This document shows, piece after piece, positions 16,837 through 25,459 of a stretch of 64,000 nt of DNA (its first letter is position 1; every line of letters starts with the position of its first letter). A model generated the notes under the pieces. The model was not told where the DNA came from. It saw nothing but the letters and a program-made list of their open reading frames with translations, and ran no database searches. The position numbers and the translations under genes were made by a program. This stretch comes from Bog-532 sp963824545 (GTDB taxonomy: Bacteria > Actinomycetota > Actinomycetes > Streptosporangiales > Streptosporangiaceae), in contig CAWGPP010000001.1 of the NCBI GenBank assembly GCA_963824545.1, positions 62,001 to 126,000 on the forward strand, read 5' to 3'.

Positions 16837-17531
16837 GTGACGATTCGCCGAGCCCTGCCGCCCCCGCCGCGGCGGGCGCCGCCACCCCGGGGACGACCGC
16901 CGATACGACCGTTGTGCACCTGCTCAGGCATGGGGAAGTCGAGAATCCTCGCGGCCTGATCTACGGGCGCCTGCCGGATTACCACCTGTCAGAGGACGGC
17001 CGGATGATGGCCAAGGCCGCCGCCGATTTTCTCGCCGAACGGGACGTGGTGGCGGTCTTCACATCGCCGCTGGAGCGGGCGCGCGAGACGGCCGAGCCGG
17101 TCGCCGAAAGGTTCAGCCTCGAGCCGGTGGTCGACGAGCGGCTGATCGAACCATGGAACCACTTCGAGGGGCTGGTCTTCGGTGTGGGGGACGGCTCGCT
17201 CAAGCGCCTCAAGCACTGGTGGTACCTGCGTGATCCGTTCTCGCCCTCCTGGGGTGAGCACTACACATCGGTCGTGCAGCGGGCCACCGCGGCCATGGCC
17301 GACGCCAGGGACGCCGCCCGCGGCCACGAGGTGGTGTGCGTCAGCCATCAGCTTCCGATCTGGGTGACCCGCCGCAAGGTGGAAGGCCGCCACCTCTGGC
17401 ATTACCCAAACAATCGTGAGTGCGCCCTGGCCAGCGTCACCAGCTTCACCTACACCGGGGATGACATCACCGGCGTGACCTACGCCGAGCCGGCCCGGCG
17501 TCAGGTCAATCTCGGTGGTGCGGCACAATAG
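16833..17531 (+). CDS. Histidine phosphatase family protein (phosphoglycerate mutase-like)
   Basis: The 232-residue protein has the branch's RHG signature VVHLLRHGEVENP near residue 30 with the phospho-accepting His, FTSPLERARETAEPVAE, and the second His region EVVCVSHQLPIWV. It is a 2-His phosphatase of the cofactor-dependent phosphoglycerate-mutase fold; the substrate is not evident. It precedes the cytochrome c maturation genes, an order recurring in actinomycetes, although the next gene starts 48 bases later and may have its own signals. The first 25 residues are an Ala/Pro-rich disordered tail. Confidence 0.88.
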   Translation: MSDDSPSPAAPAAAGAATPGTTADTTVVHLLRHGEVENPRGLIYGRLPDYHLSEDGRMMAKAAADFLAERDVVAVFTSPLERARETAEPVAERFSLEPVVDERLIEPWNHFEGLVFGVGDGSLKRLKHWWYLRDPFSPSWGEHYTSVVQRATAAMADARDAARGHEVVCVSHQLPIWVTRRKVEGRHLWHYPNNRECALASVTSFTYTGDDITGVTYAEPARRQVNLGGAAQ

Positions 17532-17579
17532 AGCGCGGTACTACTGTCTGTAGGAGTTTCCGTTCCGGGAGATCTGCCC

Positions 17580-18182
17580 GTGTTGCCCTCGTCCATCGCG
17601 GTACGCCGCGCCGTCGGCTCGGCCTCGGTGGCCGCCGCTGGCGTTCTGGGCGTGACGGCGTGCGGCGGGCAGATAGCCGCCAGCACCCCGGCCAGTAACG
17701 GCGTCAACTTCGTGTCCGGCAACGGGAGCAGTTCGTACTTCAAGCCGGGGAGCAGGCCGGACGCGCCCGCTGTGTCCGGCACGACGCTGTCCGGCGCGCG
17801 GCTCAGCCTGAGTTCGTACCGCGGCAAGGTCGTCGTCGTCAACTTCTGGGGATCGTGGTGCGCGCCGTGCCGCTCGGAGGCGCCCACCCTGGCCGACCTG
17901 GCGGGACAGTACCGGTCCAAGGGAGTCCAGTTCGTCGGGGTGGATATCCGGGACTCCCCCGCCAGCGCGGAAGCGTTCGTGCAGAATTTCGGCATCAGCT
18001 ACCCGAGCCTGAACGACCCGGCCGATGAAATCGCGCTCGCCTTCCGCGGCACCGTGCCGCCGGCGGCGATCCCGAGCACGCTGGTCATCGACCCCAGCGG
18101 CCACATCGCCGGGCGGGTCATCGGCCAGGCCAGTGACGCCAGCCTCGGCAACATCCTGGCCGAAGTTACCGCCGGGACGTGA
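17580..18182 (+). CDS. TlpA/ResA-like thiol-disulfide lipoprotein
   Basis: The 200-residue protein starts with a lipoprotein signal ending GVLGVTAC, so it is likely anchored outside the membrane. The thioredoxin-fold active site is NFWGSWCAPCRSEAP (CxxC) near residue 98, and the cis-Pro region follows (VPPAAIPSTLVID). In system II cytochrome c maturation, ResA reduces the apocytochrome heme-binding cysteines. resB follows 4 bases later and ccsB after that. The membrane reductant CcdA, commonly encoded between resA and resB, is absent here. Confidence 0.9.
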   Translation: MLPSSIAVRRAVGSASVAAAGVLGVTACGGQIAASTPASNGVNFVSGNGSSSYFKPGSRPDAPAVSGTTLSGARLSLSSYRGKVVVVNFWGSWCAPCRSEAPTLADLAGQYRSKGVQFVGVDIRDSPASAEAFVQNFGISYPSLNDPADEIALAFRGTVPPAAIPSTLVIDPSGHIAGRVIGQASDASLGNILAEVTAGT

Positions 18183-18186
18183 GCCG

Positions 18187-20076
18187 ATGACCGATGTGCG
18201 CACCTCCGAGGCGGGCCACGGCGCGCCTGAGGCGGGCCACGGCACCGCCGGAGAGGCCGCGACGCCACCGGCCCGCCCCGGGGCCAGTTCGTTCGGCGTG
18301 CTGGCGTGGGGGCGGTGGATCTGGCGGCAGCTCACCTCGATGCGCATCGCGCTCGTCCTGCTGTTCCTCCTCGCCCTGGGCAGCGTGCCAGGATCGCTGC
18401 TGCCGCAGCAGGGGATCGACCCGGCCGCGGTGCAGCAGTACTACACGGCCCACCCGTCCCTGGCACCGTTCCTCAATGCGCTCGGCCTGTTCAACGTGTT
18501 TGCCGCGCCCTGGTTCGCGGCGATCTACCTGCTGCTGTTCACCTCGCTGGCCGGCTGCGTCCTGCCGCGGACGTTCCGCCTGATCCGGTCGGCCCGGGCG
18601 CTGCCGCCGCGCGCTCCGCGCCACCTGTCCCGGCTGCCGAACTCCGCCCGGTACGAGACCTCGATGACGGCCGGGGAGGCCGCCACGGTGGCCGCCGCCT
18701 TCCTGCGCCGCCGGCGCTTCCGGCTGAACGAGGGAGACGGCTGGCTGTCGGCGGAAAAGGGGTACCGGCGGGAAGTCGGCAACCTGCTGTTCCACATCGC
18801 CCTCATCGGTGTTCTGGTCTCCATCAGCGTCGGCGGCCTGTTCGGGTACAAGGCGGACCGGCTGATCGTCGAGGGCAGCAGCTTCGCCGACACCGTGACC
18901 GACCTGGACGCCTTCCATCCCGGGCACCTGGTATCGGCGTCCGATCTGGCGCCGTTCACCCTCACCCTGAACAAGTTCTCGGCCAGCTACGTCCTGTCCG
19001 GGCCGGACCGGGCCCAGCCGGACAACTTCGTCGCCCACGTGTCCTACACGGCGCAGCCGGGCGGCGCGGCCCGGACCTACAACCTTGAGGTGAACCACCC
19101 GCTGAACGTGGACGCCACGAAGGTGTACCTGATTGGTCACGGCTACGCCCCGGTCTTCCGGGTGACCGACGGGCGCGGCAAGGTCGTGTACGACCAGGCC
19201 ACTCCGTTCCTGCCCGCTGACCAGTCGACCTACCTGTCCGAGGGCGTCGTGAAGGCGCCCGACGCGCACCCGCAGGAGCTCGGCTTCGCCGGGGTGTTCC
19301 TGCCGACCGCCGTGGACGTGAACGGCCAGCTCCAATCGGCCTTCCCGGCGCCGTACGAGCCGGCCGTCAGCATGATCCCCTACAGCGGAAACCTGGGCCT
19401 GAACTCCGGCGCGGCCCAGTCGGTGTACCAGCTCAACACCAGCGGGATGCACCGGATCGCCACCCCTGTGCAGGTCCTGACGCCGGGCCAGTCGATGAAG
19501 CTGCCGGGCGGCGCCGGCACGCTCAGGTTCACCGGCTACAAGCAGTGGATCAGCCTCCAGGTGACCTACGACCCCGGGCAGGTGCCGGCCCTGATCTCCG
19601 GGGTCGTCGCCCTCGCCGGCCTGGTGCTGTCCTTCCTCATCCGGCGGCGGCGGATTTTCGTCCGCGCCCACGACGCCGGTTCCGGCCGCGCCGTCGTCGA
19701 GGTGGCCGGCCTGGCCCGCTCCGACGTGGGGGGCGGTTTCGATGCCGAGTTCGCGGAGCTGGCGGCCGGGCTCCGGGCGGCCCATGGCGGGGCGGACGCT
19801 GGCCAGGGCACCGCCGGGGACCCCGCGGTCCCGGAGGGCGCCGATGCAGGCCACGCGGCCACTGAGGGCCCCGGCGTCGGCCCTGCGGCCGCTGGGGGCC
19901 CCGGCGCCGGTAACGCGGTCCCTGATGAGGGTACCGGCACCGGCCAAGCGGCCCCGGGCGAACCCGGGGCGCGGACCAGGCCCGCGGGCGATGGTGCGGA
20001 CCGGGCGGCCCCGGCCGCCGTGGCCGCACCCAGCAGCGACAATGAACGATCCTTGAGCAGTGAAGGGACGGAGTGA
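18187..20076 (+). CDS. resB: Cytochrome c biogenesis protein ResB
   Basis: The 629-residue protein has four membrane helices: near residues 55-75 (MRIALVLLFLLALGSVPGSL), near 110-130, near 200-220 (LLFHIALIGVLVSISVGGLF) and near 475-495. The large extracytoplasmic loop before the last helix is typical of ResB/Ccs1. With CcsB it forms the heme exporter and cytochrome c synthase. The cytoplasmic C-terminal tail of about 125 residues is Gly/Ala/Pro-rich, with an irregular decapeptide-like repetition (GxGAGxAxxGxP), and is probably disordered. ATG 18187 lies 4 bases after the ResA-like stop; the frame is open upstream but overlaps that gene. Confidence 0.93.
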   Translation: MTDVRTSEAGHGAPEAGHGTAGEAATPPARPGASSFGVLAWGRWIWRQLTSMRIALVLLFLLALGSVPGSLLPQQGIDPAAVQQYYTAHPSLAPFLNALGLFNVFAAPWFAAIYLLLFTSLAGCVLPRTFRLIRSARALPPRAPRHLSRLPNSARYETSMTAGEAATVAAAFLRRRRFRLNEGDGWLSAEKGYRREVGNLLFHIALIGVLVSISVGGLFGYKADRLIVEGSSFADTVTDLDAFHPGHLVSASDLAPFTLTLNKFSASYVLSGPDRAQPDNFVAHVSYTAQPGGAARTYNLEVNHPLNVDATKVYLIGHGYAPVFRVTDGRGKVVYDQATPFLPADQSTYLSEGVVKAPDAHPQELGFAGVFLPTAVDVNGQLQSAFPAPYEPAVSMIPYSGNLGLNSGAAQSVYQLNTSGMHRIATPVQVLTPGQSMKLPGGAGTLRFTGYKQWISLQVTYDPGQVPALISGVVALAGLVLSFLIRRRRIFVRAHDAGSGRAVVEVAGLARSDVGGGFDAEFAELAAGLRAAHGGADAGQGTAGDPAVPEGADAGHAATEGPGVGPAAAGGPGAGNAVPDEGTGTGQAAPGEPGARTRPAGDGADRAAPAAVAAPSSDNERSLSSEGTE

Positions 20077-20081
20077 GGCCC

Positions 20082-21134
20082 GTGTCCGATAACCTCGGGC
20101 TGGCGCAGCTCAGCGACCATCTCCTGATCGTGGCCGTGGTCATCTACTCGCTCGCGATGCTCGCCTACGCCGGTGATTTCGCGTACGGGCGCCGGGCAAA
20201 GGCCACCGCATCCGCGAAGACCGCCCGTCCCGTTCCCGAACTGGCCGGCGTCGGCGTCAGCGGGACCGCCAGCACCCCGGAACCTCCGCCGGCCGTGGCG
20301 GAGCCGGGTCAGCCGCCGGCCGCTGACCCGCCCGTGGCGGCGGATCTGGGCGCCGGCGGGCGGGAGCGCCTGGGGCCGCTGATCCGCGGGGCCATCGCGC
20401 TGACCTACCTCGGCCTGGCGCTGCACCTGGCCGGTGTCATTACCCGCGGCCTGGCGGTGCACCGGGTCCCGTGGGGTGACATGTATGAGTTCGTCACCGC
20501 CCTGACCTGTGTGACGGTCCTGTTCTTCGTGGCCTTGATGATGCGCTACCGCGCCTGGCACCTCGGGGTCTTCCTGACCGGCGCGGTGGTGGTCGCGCTG
20601 GGCCTGGCGCAGACGGTCATCTACACGCCGGCCGGGCCGCTGGTCCCCGCGCTGCGGTCCTACTGGCTGGCGATCCACGTGGCCGCCATGACGCTGTTGG
20701 TCGGGATCTTCTTCGTGGCCGCCGTACTGGGCGTCGTCTACCTCTTCGCGGAACGGTACAGCCGCAGGGTGGCCGCCGGGCGCAGCCTTCCAGGTCACGG
20801 CATCATGCGCCGGCTCCCCGCGGCGGAGGAACTGGACCGGCTCACCTACCGCACCGTGGTGTTCGGCTTCCCGATCTGGACGTTCGGCATTATCGCCGGC
20901 GCGATCTGGGCGGACCAGGCGTGGGGCCGTTACTGGGGGTGGGACCCGGTCGAGACGTGGGCCTTCATCACCTGGGTGGTCTACGCATGTTTCCTGCACG
21001 CCCGGGCTACGGCCGGCTGGCGCGGCAAGCGGGCCGCCTACATTCAGCTGACCGGATTCGCCTGCCTGCTGTTCAACGTCCTGGTGGTGCAGACCTTCGT
21101 CACCGGGCTGCACTCCTACGCGGGCCTGGGCTGA
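20082..21134 (+). CDS. ccsB: Cytochrome c biogenesis protein CcsB (CcsA family)
   Basis: The 350-residue polytopic protein carries the tryptophan-rich heme-handling WWD motif (WGRYWGWDPVETWAFITW) near residues 283-300 and about eight helices, with a Pro/Ala-rich loop near 45-95. It pairs with ResB to deliver heme to apocytochromes outside the membrane. I prefer GTG 20082, preceded by GGAG ten bases upstream, over the in-frame GTG 20073 that overlaps the resB stop. Confidence 0.94.
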   Translation: MSDNLGLAQLSDHLLIVAVVIYSLAMLAYAGDFAYGRRAKATASAKTARPVPELAGVGVSGTASTPEPPPAVAEPGQPPAADPPVAADLGAGGRERLGPLIRGAIALTYLGLALHLAGVITRGLAVHRVPWGDMYEFVTALTCVTVLFFVALMMRYRAWHLGVFLTGAVVVALGLAQTVIYTPAGPLVPALRSYWLAIHVAAMTLLVGIFFVAAVLGVVYLFAERYSRRVAAGRSLPGHGIMRRLPAAEELDRLTYRTVVFGFPIWTFGIIAGAIWADQAWGRYWGWDPVETWAFITWVVYACFLHARATAGWRGKRAAYIQLTGFACLLFNVLVVQTFVTGLHSYAGLG

Positions 21135-21162
21135 CGGGCCGTCGGCGCCTCCCGCAGGCGCT

Positions 21163-21867
21163 TCAGGACTCGTCGCCGGGCCAGCCCGCCGGGCCCGGCG
21201 GAGCGCCGGGACCCGGCGGGGCCGCCGGGCCGCCTGGGCTACCCGGATCGTCGCCCGTCTCGGCGCCGTGAATGGCGCGGTTCAGCGAGCGCAGAAACTC
21301 CGGGTCGTCGTCGGGTCCCAGCGGCCGGGCTGGGCTGGCGGCGCCGCGAGGGCGTGACCGGCCGGCGGGATGCCGGAGCAGCGCGGCGTCCGCTTCCGGG
21401 CTGCCGCACATGCCGGGGCCGTCCCAGCCGTCTGAGTCGCCGTCCGCCGGGGCAGGGCCATCTCCGGCCCTCTCAGGGCCGCCCCGGCCGTCGCGGGAGC
21501 CGCTCCGGGCAACGCCCGGCCCGCCCCGCGCCGGGCCGGGCTCCGGGCCGGTCACACCCGCGTGATTCGGGGCCTGCAGACCGGGGCGGGCGCCGCCGCG
21601 CAGCGAAGGGTCGCGGCGCTCCGGCGCCTGTGGCGTAACGTCATCCGCGCCGCGCCCCGGCGGCGCGGGCGAATCGGTAAGCTGCGCCGGCCGCCGGAAG
21701 GCGAGCCATACCACGGCCCCGGCGACGAATGTGGCCGCGACCAGGACGACCCACGCGGCCTTGGGCAGGGCACGGCACTCGCGGCTGGGGGTGAGCGCCA
21801 CGTCGGTCAGGCAGCAAAGCCAGAAACCCGCGCCGAAGAGTGCAAAGAGGGCGCCGAGCAGCAACAT
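21163..21867 (-). CDS. PLD nuclease N-terminal domain (PLDc_N) membrane protein with disordered tail
   Basis: The 234-residue product begins with two membrane helices (LLLGALFALFGAGFWLCCLTDV and AAWVVLVAATFVAGAVVWLAF) separated by CRALPKAA. That is the PLDc_N/cardiolipin synthase N-terminal arrangement without a catalytic domain. The remaining 165 residues are Gly/Pro/Asp-rich, ending in a short acidic segment (DDDPEFLRSLNRAI). It is convergent with ccsB, 28 bases apart; such a gene beside ccsB is a familiar actinomycete arrangement. The function is unknown. Confidence 0.75.
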   Translation of the reverse strand: MLLLGALFALFGAGFWLCCLTDVALTPSRECRALPKAAWVVLVAATFVAGAVVWLAFRRPAQLTDSPAPPGRGADDVTPQAPERRDPSLRGGARPGLQAPNHAGVTGPEPGPARGGPGVARSGSRDGRGGPERAGDGPAPADGDSDGWDGPGMCGSPEADAALLRHPAGRSRPRGAASPARPLGPDDDPEFLRSLNRAIHGAETGDDPGSPGGPAAPPGPGAPPGPAGWPGDES

Positions 21868-21926
21868 GCACGAAGCCTAACCTCGGGTGCTGACAACCCG
21901 TATCTGCATTCATTAACTTTAAGCGC

Positions 21927-21938
21927 GGCATATATGCC
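21927..21938. promoter_or_regulatory. AT-rich palindrome GGCATATATGCC in a divergent promoter region
   Basis: A perfect 12-bp palindrome lies between the divergently transcribed PLDc_N gene and the zincin gene, about 60 bases upstream of the former and 88 bases upstream of the latter. The surrounding bases are unusually AT-rich for this window. Its size and position suit a dimeric regulator's operator, but no regulator can be named. Confidence 0.3.
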
Positions 21939-22025
21939 CCATGCGTCACCGTAGGTCACGGCGAAGTGACTTGTGCGTTGTTTCGTCGTACGCTGGCGGC
22001 CGGGTGCAAACAGGGAGTGCGAGAC

Positions 22026-23330
22026 ATGCGGCTACGGCTCTTCGAGCGCGTCCGCCGACTCGCCCATCCGCGTGCGGGCAGGCTCAGGCCGCGACGCGAC
22101 CGGGCCGGGGAGACGGCACGTCGCGACCGGCCATGGGAGGCACGCGCCCCCGTCCGCCCGGGGGACATGCACGGCCAGGCCGCTTCCGTCAGCACCGAAG
22201 CAGCCGGGCGGCACCGCCGCAGCAGCCAGGAAATCACCGGGCCGCCTGCTCATGAGGCGGCCACGAGAGGCGGCCCGCCGTGGGCGGGCCAGCCCGGGCC
22301 GCCGCGGGACGATACGCCTCGCGGTGGCCCGCCCGGTACAGGGAGGCCCGCAGGACCGGACACGGGTGCGACCTCCGGCGTCACACTCGGCCCGCCCGCC
22401 CCCGGTGCCGGGAATACCGCGGGCCGCCCGCAGGGTGATGCCCCCGGTCTGCCGGTAGGTGGCGCGCGGGCGCGGGTGCGGCGCGACTCGTATGGGACGG
22501 CGCCGGTCGTCCCGCCCCCGGTCGCGCCGCCTGCCGCGCGCCAGGGCGGACGCCGGGCGGCCCGGCCGTCCAGCCCGGAGGCGGCAGCGAGACAGCAATG
22601 GTACGAGGCTCAGCGCGGCTACGTTCCCGCCCAGTGGCCACCGGGCGCCGTCCAGCGCACGGGGGGCGGGGCAGGTGCCGTCCGTTCCCGGCTGCCCTTC
22701 GCGCACGCGCATAATCCGGGCGAACCCAGCCACGGAGATGGCCGGCGGAACTGCGGGACGCTGGAGGCCGTGCTGTGGCGGCAGTGGGATGCGGCCACTC
22801 TCCCGCCCGCTGAGGCGGCCGCGGCCATCGATCGGCTCGCCGAGCTGCCACAGCAGATCAAGGACAAACTAGCCGCGGGCCTTGACGGGATCTTCGTCGG
22901 GCCGGGCGGAGTCCCGCAATTGGACGACATGACCGCGCTCCGCGGCGTGCCCCTGCCGTCCGGCCGGGCCACCTGGGACGCGTGCGCGGGGGCCTACGGC
23001 GAACGCAAGATCGTGGTGGGCACGCGGCCGTCGCCCACCCCGGACGTGATGTGCCACGAGGTCGGGCACGCCCTGGACGACATCGACGCGCCGGCCGGAC
23101 GCTGGCAGTCGGACTCGGCTGAGTTCCGGATGCTCTACGATCAATGCCAGCCCCATCTGGCCAGCGACTTCCACCGGCAGCGCGGCGGCCTGGGCCGCAA
23201 GGAGTTCTTTGCCGATGCTTTTGCGGCGATTGCCTCCCGGCAGCGGCCTGCGCTCGTCGACATGCTGGGTGGCAACACGCGGACGGCGCTGAATGTGATG
23301 CTTTACTTCAACCGGCGTTATGGCATCTAG
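22026..23330 (+). CDS. Putative zincin-fold metalloprotease with long disordered N-terminus
   Basis: The 434-residue product has two parts. Residues 1-240 are Arg/Gly/Pro-rich with no signal peptide or obvious fold. From about 250 a globular region follows. It contains MCHEVGHALDDID with an HExxH zinc motif (first His near 343) and, about 50 residues later, KEFFADAFAAIAS, whose Glu near 393 suits the third ligand of anthrax-lethal-factor-like (ATLF) zincins. I infer a metalloprotease, possibly a toxin-type effector or a regulatory protease. A 92-residue protein is encoded 12 bases downstream and may be its partner. The start ATG 22026 follows GGGAG; the frame also opens earlier at 21966. Confidence 0.6.
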   Translation: MRLRLFERVRRLAHPRAGRLRPRRDRAGETARRDRPWEARAPVRPGDMHGQAASVSTEAAGRHRRSSQEITGPPAHEAATRGGPPWAGQPGPPRDDTPRGGPPGTGRPAGPDTGATSGVTLGPPAPGAGNTAGRPQGDAPGLPVGGARARVRRDSYGTAPVVPPPVAPPAARQGGRRAARPSSPEAAARQQWYEAQRGYVPAQWPPGAVQRTGGGAGAVRSRLPFAHAHNPGEPSHGDGRRNCGTLEAVLWRQWDAATLPPAEAAAAIDRLAELPQQIKDKLAAGLDGIFVGPGGVPQLDDMTALRGVPLPSGRATWDACAGAYGERKIVVGTRPSPTPDVMCHEVGHALDDIDAPAGRWQSDSAEFRMLYDQCQPHLASDFHRQRGGLGRKEFFADAFAAIASRQRPALVDMLGGNTRTALNVMLYFNRRYGI

Positions 23331-23342
23331 GGTGAGCGTGGG

Positions 23343-23621
23343 ATGTTCGTCATACGGCTACCGAACGGGAATCTGAGGGTTCCGCAAACCGCCATCGGCA
23401 ATGACGGGCGGGTCATCGGTGACGCTTACGTGGAAATAGGCCCGCAGGATGCGGAGTACGCCCGGCTCCTCGAGCAGGCGATGACCGAGGATGAAGCGTC
23501 CCGCCGCCGCGCCCAGTGGCGTGACGGCGACGAGGCGCTGCAGCGTGAATTCCAGGAGTTCGCCCGGCAGAACTCCGACTACCGCTGGGCGGAGCCCGGC
23601 GACGACACGGGCCAGGCCTGA
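23343..23621 (+). CDS. Small acidic hypothetical protein paired with the zincin gene
   Basis: The 92-residue product begins MFVIRLPNGNLRVPQTAIGN, continues with a short beta-rich part and ends in a charged, probably helical segment (LLEQAMTEDEASRRRAQW). It has no Cys cluster, no signal peptide and no membrane helix. It lies 12 bases after the zincin gene, with GGGTGAGCGTGGG upstream, so it is almost certainly co-transcribed. A role as inhibitor, immunity protein or chaperone of the protease is a guess from context only. Confidence 0.65.
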   Translation: MFVIRLPNGNLRVPQTAIGNDGRVIGDAYVEIGPQDAEYARLLEQAMTEDEASRRRAQWRDGDEALQREFQEFARQNSDYRWAEPGDDTGQA

Positions 23622-23764
23622 CCGCGGCATCCGCGCGCGGCTGACCGCGCGTGGCGGGCGGCTACGCGCACGCGTGGCGAGCGGCTACCGCTACACGCAA
23701 TAACGGGCGTGGCCTCGCGGCCGGCACGGGACGCGGGACAGTCGCCGTGCCGGCCGCGAGGGCG

Positions 23765-23974
23765 TCACAGAACCGAATGACCGTCGGCGGAGGGTTCTCC
23801 CTCGCCGCGTAGCAGTGCGCGTACCTCTGATTCCCGGAAGCGCCGGTGGCCCCCGGGCGTACGTATGCTCGTGATTCGGCCAGATGCGGCCCAGCGCGTG
23901 ACGGTCTTCGGGTCGACCCGGAAAAGAGCCGCCACCTCTCCCGGGGTTAGTAGCCGCTCACTATTGCCGTCCAA
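23765..23974 (-). CDS. bldC: BldC developmental regulator
   Basis: The 69-residue protein matches actinomycete BldC: LLTPGEVAALFRVDPKTVTR, then SGRITSIRTPGGHRRFRESE. This is a single MerR-like winged helix that binds DNA cooperatively at direct repeats and delays sporulation in Streptomyces. The start is TTG, with a strong GGGAGGGG site at 23981-23988 (complement strand) and a 6-base spacing. It is divergent from the threonine dehydratase gene across a 144-base AT-richer gap that probably holds both promoters. Confidence 0.93.
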   Translation of the reverse strand: MDGNSERLLTPGEVAALFRVDPKTVTRWAASGRITSIRTPGGHRRFRESEVRALLRGEGEPSADGHSVL

Positions 23975-24118
23975 CTCAGTCCCCTCCCAGTTTTGCCCCG
24001 CCGGCTCATGAACCTGAGCCTGACCTAAGTTTGGCGACTAACGAGTGCTTTCTGCCTAGATTTCGGAAAATTAGAGCGACCTGATTATTCTGTGTGGCCG
24101 CTACCTTACTGTGGCGGC

Positions 24119-25111
24119 ATGGCCCCGCTTGTATCTGTTGCTGAGATCAGGGCAGCCGCGGCGCGCCTGGACGGTGTCACCGTCCATACGACGCTTGCCC
24201 CCTTTCCGCGGTTGTCGCCGCCGCTACTGATCAAAGCCGAATCGTTGCAGCCGGTTGGCTCGTTTAAGCTGCGCGGCGCCTATGCGGCCATCAGCGCGCT
24301 GCCGCCCGCGGACCGGCAGCGCGGGGTGGTCGCCCATTCGAGCGGCAATCATGGGCATGCGGTGGCCTATGCTGCGGCCCTGCTGCGCACGCGTGCTGTG
24401 GTGGTGGTGCCGGAGAATGCGCCCACCGGCAAAACCAGCGCCATCACCGCCTGCGGTGCGGAACTGGTGCGGGTGGCGCCGACCATGGCGGCCCGCCAGG
24501 CTGCCGCCGACGATCTGGTGGCCCGGCACGGTTACGCGCTTATCCCGCCGTTCGACGACCGCCGGGTCATCGCCGGCCAGGGCACCATTGGCCTGGAGAT
24601 CATGGCCGACCAGCCGGATACGGACCTGATCGTCGTCCCGGTGAGCGGCGGCGGCCTGATCGCGGGCATCGCGGCCGCCGCCCGCGCGGTCCGCCCGGGC
24701 GTGACCGTCGTGGGAGTCGAGCCCGAGTTCGCCGCGGACGCCAGGGACTCGCTCCGCAAAGGAGAGCGGGTCGCCTGGCCGGCCGCGTCGGTCCAGCGCA
24801 CGGTCGCCGACGCCCTGCGGGTGGAGCGAGTCGGCGAACTGCCCTTCGCGCACATGCGGAAAGATGTGGCGGCCATCGTCACCGTCAGCGACGCGGAGAT
24901 TCTCGCCGCGGTGCGCCGCCTGGCGACCGAGGCGCATCTCGTGGCCGAGCCGGGCGGCGCGGCCGCCGTGGCCGCCTGCCTGTTCCGGTGGGACGAGCTT
25001 CCGGCCGCGCGCCGACCCGTCGCCGTGCTCTCCGGCGGGAACATCGATCCCGCGCTGCTCGCGCGGGTCATCGGCGAGGGCGGTGCCCCACCGGGGCCGC
25101 GCGCGCACTAA
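24119..25111 (+). CDS. Threonine/serine dehydratase (PLP-dependent, IlvA-like)
   Basis: The 330-residue fold-type II PLP enzyme has the cofactor lysine in QPVGSFKLRGAYAA near residue 47, the phosphate/substrate loop SSGNHGHAVAYAA and a Gly-rich VSGGGLIAGIA. There is no C-terminal ACT domain, so it is a catabolic-type threonine/serine dehydratase or a serine racemase-like enzyme rather than classic biosynthetic IlvA. ATG 24119 has no clear Shine-Dalgarno; a TACCTT at 24102-24107 lies close enough to suggest a leaderless or short-leader transcript. An in-frame ATG at 24092 is the alternative. Confidence 0.85.
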   Translation: MAPLVSVAEIRAAAARLDGVTVHTTLAPFPRLSPPLLIKAESLQPVGSFKLRGAYAAISALPPADRQRGVVAHSSGNHGHAVAYAAALLRTRAVVVVPENAPTGKTSAITACGAELVRVAPTMAARQAAADDLVARHGYALIPPFDDRRVIAGQGTIGLEIMADQPDTDLIVVPVSGGGLIAGIAAAARAVRPGVTVVGVEPEFAADARDSLRKGERVAWPAASVQRTVADALRVERVGELPFAHMRKDVAAIVTVSDAEILAAVRRLATEAHLVAEPGGAAAVAACLFRWDELPAARRPVAVLSGGNIDPALLARVIGEGGAPPGPRAH

Positions 25112-25114
25112 TGT

Positions 25115-25387
25115 GTGAGTGTCATGCGTACCGCCCTGGCTTACACGTCCGCGCGCTTCGTGCTTTTCCTGATCGCGCTGGTCCTGCTGTACTTCGCCGG
25201 TGCCCGCGGGCTGCTGCTGGCTGCCCTGGCCCTGCTGGTCAGCGGGATCGCCAGCTTTGTGCTGCTGTCCCGGCAGCGCGACGTCATGTCAGGGGCGCTG
25301 ACGAACCGGCTGCGCGGCGTACGCGCGCGGGCCAGCGAGGTCAGGACCCGGCTCAGTGAAGGCACCCGCGCCGAAGATCAGGACTGA
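25115..25387 (+). CDS. DUF4229 small membrane protein
   Basis: The 90-residue product has two hydrophobic helices (ARFVLFLIALVLLYFAGARG and LLAALALLVSGIASFVLLS), followed by QRDVMSGALTNRLRGVRARA and a charged tail. This matches the actinobacterial DUF4229 pattern. The function is unknown. It starts 3 bases after the dehydratase stop, at GTG 25115 or ATG 25124, so it is probably translated from the same message. Confidence 0.78.
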   Translation: MSVMRTALAYTSARFVLFLIALVLLYFAGARGLLLAALALLVSGIASFVLLSRQRDVMSGALTNRLRGVRARASEVRTRLSEGTRAEDQD

Positions 25388-25459
25388 CGCGCCGCCGCGG
25401 CCCAGCAGGCGACGCATGGCCAGGCCGGTTAGGCCGGTTAGGCCGCTCGGCCGCCGCCG

